DNA of 64,000 nt from Streptomyces albidoflavus (GTDB lineage: Bacteria; Actinomycetota; Actinomycetes; Streptomycetales; Streptomycetaceae): assembly GCF_000719955.1 (NCBI RefSeq), contig NZ_JOII01000027.1, positions 62,001 through 126,000 on the forward strand, given 5' to 3'. Below, piece by piece: positions 1-8,182 of this stretch (position 1 is the first letter of the stretch; each line of letters begins with the position of its first letter). The position numbers and the translations under genes were made by a program. Under the pieces are notes generated by a model, which was not told the DNA's origin, did not search any database, and saw only the letters and a list, made by a program, of their open reading frames with translations.

Positions 1-708
1 GAGGTCGGCGAGGCCGTTCACGTCGTCGCCGACGGCGATCGGGACGGTCGGGACGACGTCGAAGCCCTCCATGGTGAGACCGGCCTTCTCGCGGCCCGCG
101 CGCAGATGGCGGACGGCCGTCTCCTCCAGGTGCTCGGCGGCGGGGAAGATCAGCAGGGCGCCGTCGGCGATCTCGCCGGTCTGCTCCAGGTTCTTCGGGC
201 CGATCGCCGCGATGTAGAGCGGGATGCGCTCGCGCTCGGGGTGGACGGTGAGCTTGAGCGGCTTGCCGGGGCCGCCGGGCAGCGGCAGCGTCCAGTGGTC
301 GCCCTCGAAGGAGACCCGCTCGCGGCTCATCGCCTTGCGGACGATCTCGACGTACTCGCGGGTGCGGGCCAGCGGCTTGTCGAACTTGACGCCGTACCAG
401 CCCTCGGAGACCTGCGGGCCGGAGACGCCGAGGCCCAGGCGGAAGCGGCCGCCGGAGAGCGAGTCGAGGGTGGCCGCGGTCATCGCGGTCATGGTGGGCT
501 GACGCGCCGGGATCTGCATGATCGCGGAGCCGATGTCGATCCGCTCGGTCTGGGCGGCGACCCAGGCGAGGACGGTCGGGCCGTCCGAGCCGTACGCCTC
601 CGCGGCCCAGCAGACCGAGTAGCCCAGCCGGTCGGCCTCCTTGGCGACCGCCAGGTTGTCCGCGTCCATACCGGCGCCCCAGTAGCCGAGGTTGATGCCG
701 AGCTGCAT
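1..708 (-). CDS. LLM-class F420-dependent oxidoreductase, C-terminus beyond window
   Basis: The first 236 codons are visible, starting at the ATG MQLGINLGYWGAG; the 3' end lies outside the window. The N-terminus has the luciferase-like TIM-barrel pattern: GINLGYWG, a WAAEAYGSD segment near residue 35, then GGRFRLGLGVSGPQVSEGWYG near residue 90, which is typical of actinobacterial F420-dependent members. The family uses reduced F420 (or FMN) to oxidise or reduce small molecules; the substrate cannot be told from sequence. It is divergent from the downstream aldo/keto reductase. Family assignment is firm, substrate unknown. Confidence 0.85.
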   Translation of the reverse strand, partial: MQLGINLGYWGAGMDADNLAVAKEADRLGYSVCWAAEAYGSDGPTVLAWVAAQTERIDIGSAIMQIPARQPTMTAMTAATLDSLSGGRFRLGLGVSGPQVSEGWYGVKFDKPLARTREYVEIVRKAMSRERVSFEGDHWTLPLPGGPGKPLKLTVHPERERIPLYIAAIGPKNLEQTGEIADGALLIFPAAEHLEETAVRHLRAGREKAGLTMEGFDVVPTVPIAVGDDVNGLADL

Positions 709-720
709 GCGCAAATCCCC

Positions 721-734
721 TTACCCATCGGTAA
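721..734. promoter_or_regulatory. Small inverted repeat upstream of the F420 oxidoreductase
   Basis: TTACCCATCGGTAA has 5-bp arms (TTACC/GGTAA) around 4 bases and lies 13 bases before the ATG at 708. It may be an operator or part of the promoter. The arms are short, so it could be chance. Confidence 0.25.
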
Positions 735-887
735 CGTCCCGTTCCGGGGGACTCTAGCGCTCCCACCCGTCCGGACGGTATGCCTGGGCACGTCGCCCCC
801 GTCACGTGGCGGCGTACGGCGCGCCGTGCGGCCGTGGTTGTCCACAGGCCACCACGAACCGGTGTGCGGCCAGTACTCTCGGCGACC

Positions 888-1880
888 ATGGAGCAGAGGC
901 ATCTGGGCCGCACCGGCCTGCGCGTGTCCCGCATCGGTCTGGGCACCCTGACCTGGGGCCGGGGCACCGACGAGCACGACGCCGCCGAGCTGGTGAAGAC
1001 CTTCTGGGAGGCGGGCGGTTCGCTCGTCGACACCGCCGACGTGTACGCGGACGGGGAGGCGGAGTACCTCCTCGGCCGGATCGTCGACCGGCTGGTCCCC
1101 CGCGAGGACCTGGTGATCGCCACCAAGGCGGGCAGCGTCCCCGACCCGCAGCGGCGGTTCGACGGCTCGCGCGGCCATCTCCTCGGCGCCCTCGACGCCT
1201 CCCTGCACCGGCTGGGCACCGACCACGTCGACCTGTGGCAGGTCCACGCCTTCGACCCGCTGACCCCGCTGGACGAAACTCTCCAGGCACTCGACATCGC
1301 CGTCACCACCGGCCGCGCCCGGTACGCGGGGGTCTCCAACTTCTCCGGCTGGCAGCTGGCCAAGGCCGCCACCTGGCAGCTGGCCCTGCCGGCCGGGCGC
1401 ACCAGACTGGCCAGCACCCAGATGGAGTACTCGCTGCTCCAGCGCGGCGTGGAGCGCGAGGTGCTGCCCGCCGCCCTCGACCTCGGCGTGGGCCTGCTCC
1501 CCTCCTCGCCGCTCGGCCGGGGCGTCCTCACCGGCAAGTACCGGCAGGCCGCTCCCCCGGGCCCGCCGGGTTCCCGGGGCGCCTCCGAGCAGCTGGCCGG
1601 GTTCGTCGCGCCCTACCTCGACGACGCGGGCGACCGGGTCGTCGACGCCCTCACCACCGCCGCCGACGGCCTGGCCGCCACCCCGCTCCAGGTGGCACTC
1701 GCCTGGGTCCGCGACCGGCCCGGCGTCTGCGCCCCCCTCGTCGGGCCGCGCACCGCCGAGCAGCTCGCGGCGGCACTGTCGGCGGAAGCCCTTACGCTTC
1801 CCGACGAGATCTGCCAGGCGCTCGACGACGTGTCGGCGCCCGTGCACCGCTATCCCGACCAGGACTGGAGCACGCTGTGA
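888..1880 (+). CDS. Aldo/keto reductase
   Basis: A 330-residue protein starting at the ATG of MEQRHLGRTGLRVS, the usual AKR N-terminus. Family features seen are LGTLTWGRG, the catalytic Asp and Tyr in LVDTADVYADGEAE near residues 46-56, the Lys in VIATKAGS, VDLWQVHAFDP and GVSNFSGWQ. These enzymes reduce carbonyl compounds with NADPH in the cytoplasm; the substrate is unknown. The start was chosen because upstream in-frame codons give no recognisable AKR sequence. The stop overlaps the GTG start of the next gene (GTGA), so the two are probably translationally coupled. Confidence 0.9.
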   Translation: MEQRHLGRTGLRVSRIGLGTLTWGRGTDEHDAAELVKTFWEAGGSLVDTADVYADGEAEYLLGRIVDRLVPREDLVIATKAGSVPDPQRRFDGSRGHLLGALDASLHRLGTDHVDLWQVHAFDPLTPLDETLQALDIAVTTGRARYAGVSNFSGWQLAKAATWQLALPAGRTRLASTQMEYSLLQRGVEREVLPAALDLGVGLLPSSPLGRGVLTGKYRQAAPPGPPGSRGASEQLAGFVAPYLDDAGDRVVDALTTAADGLAATPLQVALAWVRDRPGVCAPLVGPRTAEQLAAALSAEALTLPDEICQALDDVSAPVHRYPDQDWSTL

Positions 1881-4075
1881 GTACGGACCCCGCCGCCGCG
1901 CCCGCCGACGAGGACGCGCCCGCCCCCCAGGCGGCGGCCCCCGAGGACGCCCGGCCCCCGGAGCACGGCCCCGAGGAGACGCGGGGCGAGGCCGGCGACG
2001 GCGAGACTCCCGCCCCCTCCGGCGAGGAGGGCGAAGCGGCCGCGCCCGCGCTCTCCGAGGCGGAGGCCGAGCTGGCGGCCCAGCGTGAGCTGCGGCGGCG
2101 CATCGAGGAGCGCAAGGCCGGGCGGGAGGCGCCGGTCGAGGCGGGCGGCAAGCTCCAGGGTGCCGCCGCCGACCTGCTGGCCGCCGTCAAGGCGGTGGAG
2201 GGCGGGGCCGCGCCGACCGCGTACCTCCCCGAGACGGCGCCGGCCGCGCCGCGCAGGCCCGCCCCGGAGCCGGCCCGCCCCGCGCCCGCGCCGGTCGCCC
2301 CGGCGGCGCCCACCGGTCCCTCCGACCGGGCCGTGGACGAGGTCGCGGCAGTGCTCGCCGACGGCTCCGCCCCCGCCGCCCTCGCCCCCGCCGTCGCCGA
2401 GGCCCTGGGCGACGGCGCCGCCGAGACGCTGCGCGAGGACCCGTGGCAACTGCTGCACGCCCGAGGAGTACGCCCCGAGCAGGCCGACGGGTTCGCCCGC
2501 GCCCTCCTCGGCGCCGAGGCCAGGCCCGACGACGCGCGGCGCGGCCGGGCGGTCACCGGGTGGCTCCTGGAGCAGGCCGCCCTCGCCGGGCACACCGCCC
2601 TGGAGGCCGAGGCCCTGCGCGCGGCGCTCGGACAGCGCGCCGTCCCGGACCCGGAGGCCACCCTGCGCGAAGCGGTCGCCGAGGGCGACGTGCTGGTCTT
2701 CCAGGACCCGCTGGACACCGGCGCGCCGACGGCTCCGGTGTCCGGCCCCGGCGCGGACGAGACGGAGGAACCGGCCGAGACCCCGGTGCGGGTGCTGATC
2801 GGCCTGGAGCGGTACGCCCTGGCCGAGGAGAGCCTCGCCGACGGCCTGGCCGGGCTGGTGAACACCCGGCCGGCGGCCGGACCAGGAGCCGAGGAGTGGC
2901 AGGGCGCGGGCGGCGAGGGGCGCGGGTCGGCGGCCGAGCTGATCCGGGCCGCCGCCGGGCACGGCCTCGTCCTCCACTCGGGCGGCGAGGCGGCCCGCGC
3001 CGAACCGGCCGCGCTGCTCACCGCCGCCGCCTCCCTCGGCCTGCGGGCCTGGGGCGCGGCACACGGCCCCGACAGCCGGGCACGGCTCGCGGCGGCGCTC
3101 TCCGGCACCGAGGGCGGGGCGGCCACCGTGGCGGGGCTGCTCTCGGGCGCCGAGGGCCCCGGGCGGGACGCGGAGGGCTCGCTCGCCCTCGACCTGCTGG
3201 TCGTCCTCGACGCGCCGCAACTGGACGTGGAGAGCGCCGCGATGCTGGTCGAGGCGCTGCCCGACGGGGCGCGCCTCGTGCTCAGCGGCGACCCCGGGGT
3301 CCTCGGTTCGGCCGGTCCCGGCCGGGTCTTCGGCGACCTGCTGGCCGCGCGTGCCTGCCCCGTCGTCGTCTCCCGCACCCCGGACCCGGGCCCGGTGGGC
3401 GAGCTGGTCTCGGGCGTGGGCGCCGGTGAGCTGACGGCGGTGGACGCCCCCGGGCACGAGGTGGCGATCGTCCCGGTGCGCGACCCGGCCGAGGCCGTGC
3501 ACCGCACGGTGCAGCTGGTCACGGAGTCCGTGCCGCGCGCCTTCCAGGTCCCCCCGGAGCAGACCCTGGTGGTGACCCCGGGCCACGGAGGCGCGGCGGG
3601 CACCCGCGTGCTGAACGCCGCCCTGAAGGAGAAGTGCAACCCCGGCCCCGGCCGCTTCGCCGGTTTCGACCCGGGCGACCGGGTGGCGTACAGCCCGGCG
3701 CCGGGCCGCACCGAGCTGGGCCAGGTCCTCGGCGCCGAGCAGGAGGGCCTGCGGCTGCGCTGCGCGGGCGGCGAGGTCCTGGTCGCCCGCGACCGGGTGG
3801 CGGCCACCCTCCGCCACGGCTGGGCGGTCACCGCCCACCAGGCGGTCACCCTGCGCGCCCCGGCCGCCGTCGTGGTCGTCCCGGGCGACGCCGGCCCGGC
3901 CCTGGCCCGCGACTGGGTCTACACCGCCTTCGGCCGCGCGGAACGCCACCTCTCCGTCGTCCAGGGAGTCGGCCCGGCCCTCGCCACCGCGGTCGCGGAA
4001 CGCCCCGCCAAGCCCCGCACCACCCGCCTCCCCCTCCTGCTCAGGCCCCAGCTCCCGGCCCCGGCCACAGCCTGA
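1877..4075 (+). CDS. RecD2-like protein with helix-hairpin-helix region and degenerate ATPase motifs
   Basis: A 732-residue protein from a GTG that overlaps the preceding stop. Residues 1-150 are low-complexity, rich in Ala, Pro and Glu. Residues 150-240 resemble the helix-hairpin-helix part of RecD2 (EALGDGAAETLREDPWQLL, then RGVRPEQADGFARALLG). After that the order of a RecD SF1B helicase can be followed with key residues missing: the P-loop position reads GLVLHSGGEAARAEPAALL near residue 362 with no GxGKT; the Walker B region reads LVVLDAPQLDVESAAMLVEA instead of DEA; and LVLSGDPGVLGSAGPGRVF corresponds to motif III. The C-terminal WAVTAHQAVTLRAPAAVVVV resembles the RecD motif with a His-Lys-Ser-Gln core, also altered. 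It probably binds nucleic acid or a partner without ATP-driven unwinding. This is inference from motif comparison by eye. Confidence 0.7.
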   Translation: MSTDPAAAPADEDAPAPQAAAPEDARPPEHGPEETRGEAGDGETPAPSGEEGEAAAPALSEAEAELAAQRELRRRIEERKAGREAPVEAGGKLQGAAADLLAAVKAVEGGAAPTAYLPETAPAAPRRPAPEPARPAPAPVAPAAPTGPSDRAVDEVAAVLADGSAPAALAPAVAEALGDGAAETLREDPWQLLHARGVRPEQADGFARALLGAEARPDDARRGRAVTGWLLEQAALAGHTALEAEALRAALGQRAVPDPEATLREAVAEGDVLVFQDPLDTGAPTAPVSGPGADETEEPAETPVRVLIGLERYALAEESLADGLAGLVNTRPAAGPGAEEWQGAGGEGRGSAAELIRAAAGHGLVLHSGGEAARAEPAALLTAAASLGLRAWGAAHGPDSRARLAAALSGTEGGAATVAGLLSGAEGPGRDAEGSLALDLLVVLDAPQLDVESAAMLVEALPDGARLVLSGDPGVLGSAGPGRVFGDLLAARACPVVVSRTPDPGPVGELVSGVGAGELTAVDAPGHEVAIVPVRDPAEAVHRTVQLVTESVPRAFQVPPEQTLVVTPGHGGAAGTRVLNAALKEKCNPGPGRFAGFDPGDRVAYSPAPGRTELGQVLGAEQEGLRLRCAGGEVLVARDRVAATLRHGWAVTAHQAVTLRAPAAVVVVPGDAGPALARDWVYTAFGRAERHLSVVQGVGPALATAVAERPAKPRTTRLPLLLRPQLPAPATA

Positions 4076-4088
4076 CACCCGAGCCCAA

Positions 4089-4180
4089 GCGCCGGCCGGC
4101 GATCCCGGCCCGGCCGGCGCCTGAGGCCCCCGCGCCCGGGCAAGCGGGCGGGGCCGGACCCCGAAGGACCCGGCCCCGCC
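4089..4180. terminator. Two hairpins between convergent genes
   Basis: Hairpin 1 has 10-bp arms GCGCCGGCCG (4089-4098) and CGGCCGGCGC (4111-4120). Hairpin 2 has 11-bp arms GGCGGGGCCGG (4147-4157) and CCGGCCCCGCC (4170-4180). They separate the RecD2-like gene from the gene on the other strand and lack a T-tract, as is common in Streptomyces. Confidence 0.6.
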
Positions 4181-4193
4181 GCGGGCAAGCTCG

Positions 4194-4928
4194 TCAGATG
4201 CGCCCCCGCCGCTCCTGATACCCGTCCAGCCCCTCGGCGGCGTCCTCGTCGATGTCCATCACGTCGTCGAGCTCCCCGTCGTCGGAGTCGTCCGGGTCCT
4301 CGTCGAACACGGCGCTCATGTCGAAGCGGCAGACGACCAGCTCCGGATCGGCGTCCTCGAAGGGCGCGTCGAGCCACTCCCCGGGCTCGGCGGGCTCCTC
4401 GGCGGCCACCACCCACAGGGTGGAATCCCCCTCCTCCAGCCCGAACTCCTTGTGCCGGGAGGCGACCTCGTCCGCCTCGTACTCGCCGAACAGGATGCCG
4501 AGGGCGGCGTGCACGCTGTCCCCGACCACGCCCTGGGCCCCCGCCCCGGAGCCGGGCGGGGCGGCGGCCCCGGCCCGGTCGTGGTCGGCGATGCGCTGCG
4601 CCTGGGAGAGCAGCCGCCGGGGTTCGGCGACCGCGTAGTCGCGGCGGATGAGGACGCTCAGGGCACTGGGCTCGTCGGGCCCGGTGTACGGCGGCAGGGC
4701 CTCCTCGGCGTCGGGGATGTCGAAGGGGGTGACCTCGTCGTAGCGCTCGTAGAGCAGTTCGTCGTATTCCTCGGCGGCGGCGGCCAGGTCGTTGAAGGCG
4801 GCGTGGACGGCCGGATCGTCCTCGCCCGTCCTGCGCTCCACCGCGGCCAGGTGGCGGTCGAGCGCGGTCTTGACCGCCTCGGCGGCGGCCCGTACCTCGG
4901 CAGCCGTGGGCTGCTCAGCATCAGACAT
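4194..4928 (-). CDS. Conserved acidic hypothetical protein
   Basis: A 244-residue protein starting at the ATG of MSDAEQPTAAEVRAAAEAV; the longer frame upstream lacks support. Residues 5-60 look helical (HLAAVERRTG, FNDLAAAAEEYDELLYERYD). A middle part reads PSALSVLIRRDYAVAEPRRLL, and the C-terminal 60 residues are strongly acidic (DEDPDDSDDGELDDVMD). There is no signal peptide, membrane segment or known catalytic motif. It is divergent from the DUF5703 gene with 47 bp between the starts, so the two share a promoter region. No function can be assigned. Confidence 0.8.
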   Translation of the reverse strand: MSDAEQPTAAEVRAAAEAVKTALDRHLAAVERRTGEDDPAVHAAFNDLAAAAEEYDELLYERYDEVTPFDIPDAEEALPPYTGPDEPSALSVLIRRDYAVAEPRRLLSQAQRIADHDRAGAAAPPGSGAGAQGVVGDSVHAALGILFGEYEADEVASRHKEFGLEEGDSTLWVVAAEEPAEPGEWLDAPFEDADPELVVCRFDMSAVFDEDPDDSDDGELDDVMDIDEDAAEGLDGYQERRGRI

Positions 4929-4975
4929 GGTGCTGACGCTATCCGTACCGGGGCCGCTCCCGCACAATAGATGCG

Positions 4976-5164
4976 ATGCCGGAATACGAATTCACTGACG
5001 TGTATGTCCCGCGAGGGATCACTCGCACCGATACGACCCGCCTGCTCACCGACCACGCCGAGTACGGCCACTGGGAGCTGGACCGGCTGGTGCTGCTCCC
5101 GGACGGCAGCCGCAGGGTGCGGCTTCGGCGGCGGATCATCCGCCAGCTGCGGGCCACCTGGTGA
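4976..5164 (+). CDS. DUF5703 family small protein
   Basis: A 62-residue protein, MPEYEFTDVYVPRGITR..., matching the actinobacterial DUF5703 pattern (tyrosine-rich start, TRLLTDHAEYGHWELDRL, basic end RRVRLRRRIIRQLRATW). The family is short, conserved and of unknown function; the basic tail could bind nucleic acid. It lies just before the convergent chaplin genes, a neighbourhood I recall from other Streptomyces. Confidence 0.85.
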   Translation: MPEYEFTDVYVPRGITRTDTTRLLTDHAEYGHWELDRLVLLPDGSRRVRLRRRIIRQLRATW

Positions 5165-5190
5165 GCGACGGATGAGCCCGGGCACGCCGA

Positions 5191-5217
5191 AGGGCGGCGA
5201 CACGCGGTCGCCGCCCT
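5191..5217. terminator. Bidirectional hairpin terminator
   Basis: Perfect 11-bp stem AGGGCGGCGAC/GTCGCCGCCCT with a 5-base loop, placed between the convergent DUF5703 and long chaplin genes. Confidence 0.7.
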
Positions 5218-5269
5218 CCGTCGTGTGCCGGGCCGTCCTGGCACCGGCCGGGTGGGTACCCGGTCCGGG

Positions 5270-6028
5270 TCAGGCGGCCTGGCGTGCCTTGCGGTAGAGG
5301 ATCGCTCCGCCGAGCAGCAGCCCGCCGGCCGCGGCACCGCCGAGGCCCAGCGGCACGGAGCTGCCCGTCACGGCGAGCTCCTCCGGGACCTCCGGGGTGA
5401 CCGGGGGCTTCACCGGCTTCTCCGGAGTGACCGGGGGCTCCACGGGCTTCTCCGGGGTGACCGGCGGCTCCACGGGCTTCTCGGGCTTCTCCGGGGTGAC
5501 CGGGGGCTTCTCCGGCTCGGGCGCCGTGTTGGCGCAGTTGTTGCCGAAGGCGGGGTTCAGCAGCCCGACCACGGAGACGGAGTTGCCGCAGACGTTCACC
5601 GGCACGTCGACCGGCGCCTGGACGACGTTGCCGGAGAGGAGCCCCGGCGAGCCGGCGGCGACGGCCTCGGCACTCGCACCCGAGGTGGAGTCGCCGCTGT
5701 CGGCGGTCCGGGTGGCTCCGCCCGCCCGGTTGGAGCTGTCCCCCGCCGGCTCGGCCGCGCGCTCGGCGGGCCCGGCCTGGCTCCCGCCGCTGTTGGCGCA
5801 GCTGTTGCCGAAGGCGGGGTTGAGGAGACCCACCACGTCCACGCTGTTGCCGCAGGCGTTGACCGGCACGTGGACCGGGACGGAGACGGAGTTGCCGGAG
5901 AGCACGCCCGGCGAGTTGGTGGCGGCGCTGCCCGCGCCCGCGTCGGCTTGTGCGTAACCGCCGGTGACGGCGATGACGCCGGTGGCCGCGGCCACCGTGA
6001 TCAGGCCCTTGCGCATGACCTGTCGCAT
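5270..6028 (-). CDS. chpC: Long chaplin with two chaplin domains and sortase motif
   Basis: A 252-residue secreted, wall-anchored protein. The start at MRQVMRKG is supported by AGGGA 7 bases upstream; a second ATG lies 12 bases further in. The order is signal peptide (1-28); chaplin domain 1 (GVLSGNSVSVPVHVPVNACG then VGLLNPAFGNSCAN); a Ser/Gly/Ala linker; chaplin domain 2 with the same two-cysteine layout; a Pro/Glu/Lys spacer of repeated PVTPEKP units; LAVTG at 218-222 for a class E-type sortase; a hydrophobic helix; and a basic tail RKARQAA. Chaplins coat aerial hyphae and spores with amphipathic fibres. The pairing with a short chaplin matches chpC/chpH of S. coelicolor as I recall it. 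Confidence 0.92.
   Translation of the reverse strand: MRQVMRKGLITVAAATGVIAVTGGYAQADAGAGSAATNSPGVLSGNSVSVPVHVPVNACGNSVDVVGLLNPAFGNSCANSGGSQAGPAERAAEPAGDSSNRAGGATRTADSGDSTSGASAEAVAAGSPGLLSGNVVQAPVDVPVNVCGNSVSVVGLLNPAFGNNCANTAPEPEKPPVTPEKPEKPVEPPVTPEKPVEPPVTPEKPVKPPVTPEVPEELAVTGSSVPLGLGGAAAGGLLLGGAILYRKARQAA
5400..5515 (-). repeat. 30-bp in-frame repeats coding the chaplin wall spacer
   Basis: Units of 30 bp begin at 5400 and 5430, followed by a 39-bp variant at 5460 and a partial unit. They encode PVTPEKPVEP-type repeats just before the sortase motif. Unit count is expected to vary between strains by slippage. Confidence 0.75.
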
Positions 6029-6097
6029 AGGTTGTTCCCTGCCTTTGACCTTCCGGAGTGTGCGCCACCCGACTGGGTGGCGCCCGTAGATGCCGAC

Positions 6098-6130
6098 GGC
6101 CCCGGAGCGCATGGCGCGCGCTCCGGGGCC
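6098..6130 (-). terminator. Terminator of the short chaplin gene
   Basis: A 13-bp perfect stem (GGCCCCGGAGCGC/GCGCTCCGGGGCC) with a 7-base loop, between chpH and chpC on the same strand. It suggests the two are transcribed separately. Confidence 0.7.
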
Positions 6131-6171
6131 GGCGGACTTCAGCCCCACGTGAGGCGGGGCGAGGCGCAACG

Positions 6172-6405
6172 TCAGGCGTTGACGCAGGCGTTGCCGAAGG
6201 CGGGGTTCAGCAGACCGATCACGGAGACGGTGTTGCCACAGACGTTCACCGGGACGTGGACCGGAACCTGGACCACGTTGCCGGACAGAACGCCGGGGGA
6301 ACCGACAGCGGCACCCTGGGCACCGGCGTCGGCGACGGCCATGCCCGCACCGGCGAGAACGAGGCCACCCGTGGCTGCCGCAGCGGCGACGACCTTCTTG
6401 ATCAT
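6172..6405 (-). CDS. chpH: Short chaplin
   Basis: A 77-residue secreted protein. The ATG is set by GGAGG four bases upstream. The signal peptide is MIKKVVAAAAATGGLVLAGA to about residue 26; the single chaplin domain follows (GVLSGNVVQVPVHVPVNVCG, then IGLLNPAFGNACVNA) with the two conserved cysteines and the terminal NACVNA. Short chaplins self-assemble into surface-active amyloid-like fibrils on aerial structures. An unusually A/T-containing leader at 6406-6480 holds the likely promoter; dependence on the developmental sigma factors of this family is known elsewhere but cannot be shown here. Confidence 0.93.
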   Translation of the reverse strand: MIKKVVAAAAATGGLVLAGAGMAVADAGAQGAAVGSPGVLSGNVVQVPVHVPVNVCGNTVSVIGLLNPAFGNACVNA

Positions 6406-6551
6406 GATTCCTCCTTGTTGGCAATGCGATCCCAGCCGCGGACCGCACCACGTGTAACGAAGAATCCAAGGAGGGGGTACGTGCGGAATCCGACGTTCAC
6501 TCTTCCCAGTCGGATGCGTACGCCCGGCCGAATACGGCGTGAGGCCGGTGG

Positions 6552-6590
6552 GCCGGGGCGCGGCGCGGGGGAGACTGCCCGCGCCCCGGC
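6552..6590 (-). terminator. Hairpin after the M20 hydrolase gene
   Basis: A 10-bp stem GCCGGGGCGC/GCGCCCCGGC with a 19-base loop, 50 bases after the stop codon of the minus-strand hydrolase. Confidence 0.45.
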
Positions 6591-6641
6591 TGCGGCAACC
6601 GGACCAACGGGCGGCCGCCGCCAAGCTCACCCGATAGGGCG

Positions 6642-7976
6642 TCAGGAGGCGTCGAGGAACCGGTCGAGCACCCGCACCCCGAACTTCAGTCCGTCGACCG
6701 GGACCCGCTCGTCCACACCGTGGAACATCCCGGCGAAGTCCAGCTCCGGGGGGAGCTGGAGCGGCGAGAAGCCGAAGCAGCGGATGCCCAGGTCGTCGAA
6801 GGACTTGGCGTCGGTGCCGGCGGAGAGCATGTAGGGCACGGCGCGGGCGATGGGGTCCTCGGCGGAGAGCGCCGTCTGCATGGCGTCGACCAGGGCGCCG
6901 TCGAAGGTGGTCTCCAGCGCCTTGTCCGCGTGCACGTCCTCGCGGCGGACCCGCGGGCCGAGGATGCGGTCGAGGTCGGCGAGGAACTCCTCCTCGTACC
7001 CGGGCAGGAAGCGGCCGTCGACGTGGGCGGTGGCCTGGCCGGGGATGACGTTGACCTTGTAACCGGCGCCGAGCTGGGTGGGGTTGGCGGTGTTCTTCAG
7101 CGAGGCGCCGATGAGCTTGGCGATGCCGCCGAGCTTGGCGAGCGTCTCGTCCATGCTCTCCGGGTCCAGCTCGGTGCCGAGGGCGTCGGAGAGTTCGTCG
7201 AGGAAGTGCCGCAGGGTCTTGGTGACGCGGATGGGGAACTCGTGGCGGCCCAGCCGGCCCACGGCCTCGGAGAGTTCGGTGATGGCGTTGTCGCGGTGGA
7301 TCATCGAACCGTGTCCGGCGGTGCCGTCCACGGTCAGCTTCATCCAGTGCATGCCCTTCTGGGCGGTCTCCACGAGGTAGAGGCGGAGCTTCTCGTTGAC
7401 GGTGAAGGAGAAGCCGCCGACCTCGCCGATCGCCTCGGTGACGCCCTCGAAGAGGCCGGGGTGGTTGTCGACCAGGTGCCGGGCGCCCCAGGTGCCGCCC
7501 GCCTCCTCGTCGGCGAGGAAGGCGAGGACGAGGTCGCGCGGGGGCTTGCGGCCGGTGCGCATCCGCTCGCGGACCACCGCGAGGGTCATCGCGTCCATGT
7601 CCTTCATGTCGACGGCGCCACGGCCCCAGACACAGCCGTCGGCCACCTCCCCGGAGAACGGGTCGTGGGTCCAGTCGGCCGCGTTGGCCGGGACCACGTC
7701 GGTGTGGCCGTGGATGAGCAGGCCGGGACGGGAGCGGTCCTCGCCCTCGATCCGGACCACGGTGGAGGCGCGGCCCGGGTGGGACTCGAAGATCTCCGGT
7801 TCGAGGCCGACCTCGGCGAGCTTCTCCGCCACGTACTCGGCGGCCCGCCGCTCGCCGGGGCCGGAGTGGTCGCCGTAGTTGCTGGTGTCGATCCGGATGA
7901 GGTCGCGGCAGAGGTCGACCACCTCGTCCTCGCCGCGAAGGCTCCCGGTCCCCTGGACGGTCTTCGGCTCGCTCAC
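6642..7976 (-). CDS. M20/M25/M40 family metallo-hydrolase
   Basis: A 444-residue cytoplasmic di-zinc hydrolase. The GTG start (VSEPKTVQGTG) is preceded by AAGGAG. M20 metal ligands and catalytic residues are present: HGHTDVVP, RGAVDMKDMDA, LADEEAGGTWGARH, with a lid-domain histidine in GTAGHGSMIH and a late metal-binding SAGTDAKSFDD. Members split peptides, N-acyl amino acids or carbamoyl compounds; the substrate is not clear. It is transcribed in the same direction as the chaplins but ends with its own hairpin, so it is probably an independent unit. Confidence 0.88.
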   Translation of the reverse strand: MSEPKTVQGTGSLRGEDEVVDLCRDLIRIDTSNYGDHSGPGERRAAEYVAEKLAEVGLEPEIFESHPGRASTVVRIEGEDRSRPGLLIHGHTDVVPANAADWTHDPFSGEVADGCVWGRGAVDMKDMDAMTLAVVRERMRTGRKPPRDLVLAFLADEEAGGTWGARHLVDNHPGLFEGVTEAIGEVGGFSFTVNEKLRLYLVETAQKGMHWMKLTVDGTAGHGSMIHRDNAITELSEAVGRLGRHEFPIRVTKTLRHFLDELSDALGTELDPESMDETLAKLGGIAKLIGASLKNTANPTQLGAGYKVNVIPGQATAHVDGRFLPGYEEEFLADLDRILGPRVRREDVHADKALETTFDGALVDAMQTALSAEDPIARAVPYMLSAGTDAKSFDDLGIRCFGFSPLQLPPELDFAGMFHGVDERVPVDGLKFGVRVLDRFLDAS

Positions 7977-8182
7977 GCTGCTCCTTGGCTTGTCGCCGTG
8001 TTGGGTCCTCTCATCCTCACCCCGGGCGGGCCTCGCGCCCAAGACCGGGTCCCGGCCGACATACGCCCGTCACACGCGGCGCCCCTCCCGGGGCGGGACC
8101 CGGGGGTGATCGGGGACCCCCAGATGTTTGCTATGGTTTTCCACGTCGCCGCAGGGAAGACCCGGCGGACGACAGACACCTT

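Noticed and set aside
838..846. Replication origin from the DnaA box
   Set aside because: Only one box is present, without the cluster of boxes, dnaA/dnaN or A/T-rich unwinding region.
1850..4078. Long open frames opposite or in other frames of real genes (for example over the RecD2-like, penicillin-acylase and helR genes)
   Set aside because: In very G+C-rich DNA stops are rare in all frames. These frames give Arg/Pro/Gly-rich or low-complexity proteins without family similarity, while the annotated frame gives clear motifs.
5400..5515. Repeat array in the chaplin gene as a CRISPR or mobile repeat
   Set aside because: The repeats are in frame, contiguous and encode a Pro-rich cell-wall spacer before a sortase motif.
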